In this document: in pieces, positions 63,278 to 64,000 of the stretch
How positions within the stretch are numbered: position 1 is the first letter of the stretch
How the letters are laid out: each line of letters begins with the position of its first letter
Virus record (IMG/VR): IMGVR_UViG_3300049005_000030
Span: 37,154-101,153 of that record
Source: a virus
Length of the DNA stretch: 64,000 nt
Strand: one strand, 5' to 3'
Made by a program: the position numbers and the translations under genes
The notes under the pieces: generated by a model
Database searches by the model: none
Seen by the model: only the letters and a program-made list of their open reading frames with translations
What the model was told of the DNA's origin: nothing

Positions 63278-63834
63278 AGCTCGGTCCCCAGTCCAGCCGC
63301 AGCGTCGTGCGCCACCGCCGCCTGCTTGTATCGCTCGGAGCCAGAGCGCGGCGACAGCGCGCGGGCCAGGTCGGGGAACAGCGCCAGCTCTTCCGGGTAG
63401 ACGTTGGCCTTTCCGGCCGGCAGGTCGCGGAGCAGGCGGCACAGCACGTCTCGTTCGCGCGGGGTCAGCTCGCGCGCCATCGGCTCCGACTCGCCGTTGT
63501 AGGCCAGCTGGTCCTCGGCCCACACGCGGGTTGTGCCGACCAGGCTGGGGTTGTTGTCGGCGACAAAGTCCTGGATCCACTGCGGGTGATGCTCCAGGTA
63601 TTGGGTGATCTGGCAGCTGGCCTGCTTCAGGCCGCGCTTGCCGTTGCGCAGGATGCGCTGGCCGCTGATGTCCGCGAACTCGAAGGCCCAGCGACCGTTG
63701 CGGATGCGGTAGACGACAACAATGCGCTCAGGGGTCAGGCGGGTCAGCTGACCACCATGGGTGATGTCCAGCGGCTCGACACCGCTTACCTCGCCGAACG
63801 CTTCTGTGACGTAGTCGGTGCGCCTGACGGTCAT
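63274..63834 (-). CDS. Member of a tandem paralogous family (copy 1)
   Basis: A 186-residue protein from ATG 63834. The N-terminal 100 residues carry the family domain (LTPERIVVVYRIRNGRWAFE, ISGQRILRNGKRGLKQ, HHPQWIQDFVADNNPS). A C-terminal extension (LTPRERDVLCRLLRDLPAGK) resembles a helical HTH-like segment and is not found in the other copies. Function unknown. Confidence 0.65.
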   Translation of the reverse strand: MTVRRTDYVTEAFGEVSGVEPLDITHGGQLTRLTPERIVVVYRIRNGRWAFEFADISGQRILRNGKRGLKQASCQITQYLEHHPQWIQDFVADNNPSLVGTTRVWAEDQLAYNGESEPMARELTPRERDVLCRLLRDLPAGKANVYPEELALFPDLARALSPRSGSERYKQAAVAHDAAAGLGTEL

Positions 63835-63859
63835 GAGGGATGCCTCTCAAAACGACGGG

Positions 63860-63883
63860 GCGCCCGGCCGGGTGGCCGGGCGC
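63860..63883 (-). terminator. Hairpin terminator
   Basis: GCGCCCGGCC (63860-63869) pairs with GGCCGGGCGC (63874-63883) around a 4-nt loop, between the partial gene at the edge and copy 1 of the paralogous family. The minus strand continues CCCCGTCGTTTT, so a short U-tract is near. Confidence 0.75.
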
Positions 63884-63891
63884 TGACTGGC

Positions 63892-64000
63892 TCAGGCCAG
63901 CACGTAGGCCAGGGCGGAGCTGAGGGCCGCCTCGACCGTGCGCGTGCTGTCGACGTCGACGAACTCGGCGTCGTCGCCGGCCCCGACGACCGTGGCCACG
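63892..64000 (-). CDS. C-terminal end of a gene cut by the window edge
   Basis: On the minus strand the frame is open from the window edge to TGA at 63892-63894, giving about 35 residues (acidic, then a helix EAALSSALAYVLA). The start is outside. Product unknown. Confidence 0.5.
   Translation of the reverse strand, partial: VATVVGAGDDAEFVDVDSTRTVEAALSSALAYVLA

Overview
The window is a piece of a high-GC bacteriophage genome with a contractile tail (a myovirus). The tail sheath, tail tube, frameshifted chaperone, tape measure, LysM protein, hub, gp25-like, baseplate J-like and tail protein I-like genes appear in the usual order. Several things point to an actinobacterial host: GC content well above 60 percent, frequent GTG starts, a WhiB-family regulator, a DUF1906-type lysin, a YczE-like membrane protein and many leaderless mRNAs. 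I cannot name the host. No integrase was seen, so lifestyle is open. Portal and capsid genes are not in the window; since terminase lies at 52-54 kb and the sheath is cut by the left edge, they are presumably outside it.

Layout. (1) 1-16.35 kb, plus strand: the late tail operon, from sheath through baseplate to tail fibre, followed by small membrane proteins, a membrane-anchored collagen-like protein and a holin. It ends at a perfect 15-bp hairpin (16356-16402) that faces the next block. (2) 16.37-46.1 kb, minus strand: early and middle genes in about ten short operons. The replication and recombination genes are a VRR-NUC nuclease, a UvrD-like helicase, a Cas4/RecB-type nuclease with a Cys cluster, two DEDDh exonucleases, a primase-polymerase, a zinc-binding putative ssDNA-binding protein, a metallophosphoesterase and a SNF2-like helicase. 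Many small unknown proteins lie between 33 and 46 kb, and the block ends in an HTH protein. (3) 46.1-47.1 kb: a gene-free, CTAG-rich kilobase. (4) 47.1-54.3 kb, plus strand: membrane proteins including a YczE homologue, a kilobase of tRNA-like and other hairpin structures, the endolysin, small leaderless genes, and the two terminase subunits. (5) 54.3-64 kb, mostly minus strand: small membrane proteins, WhiB, two plus-strand Ig/beta proteins, a papain-like protease, a secreted GH26 mannanase, and a tandem family of four related proteins at the right end.

The strongest theme is regulatory. At least 22 copies of one promoter architecture occur outside the late operon: a TTGACT-like -35, exactly 18 bp (17 bp in one copy), and a TAnnnT -10, with the spacer carrying an inverted repeat (AGCCGG...CCGGCT). 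The sites usually lie on the stop codon of the preceding gene, so each marks an operon boundary. In eight of them the start codon begins exactly seven bases after the -10, so those mRNAs should be leaderless. The dyad inside the promoter looks like an operator for one phage regulator, reminiscent of the conserved inverted repeats bound by the phiC31 repressor. All functional statements rest on reading sequence motifs; no database search was run.
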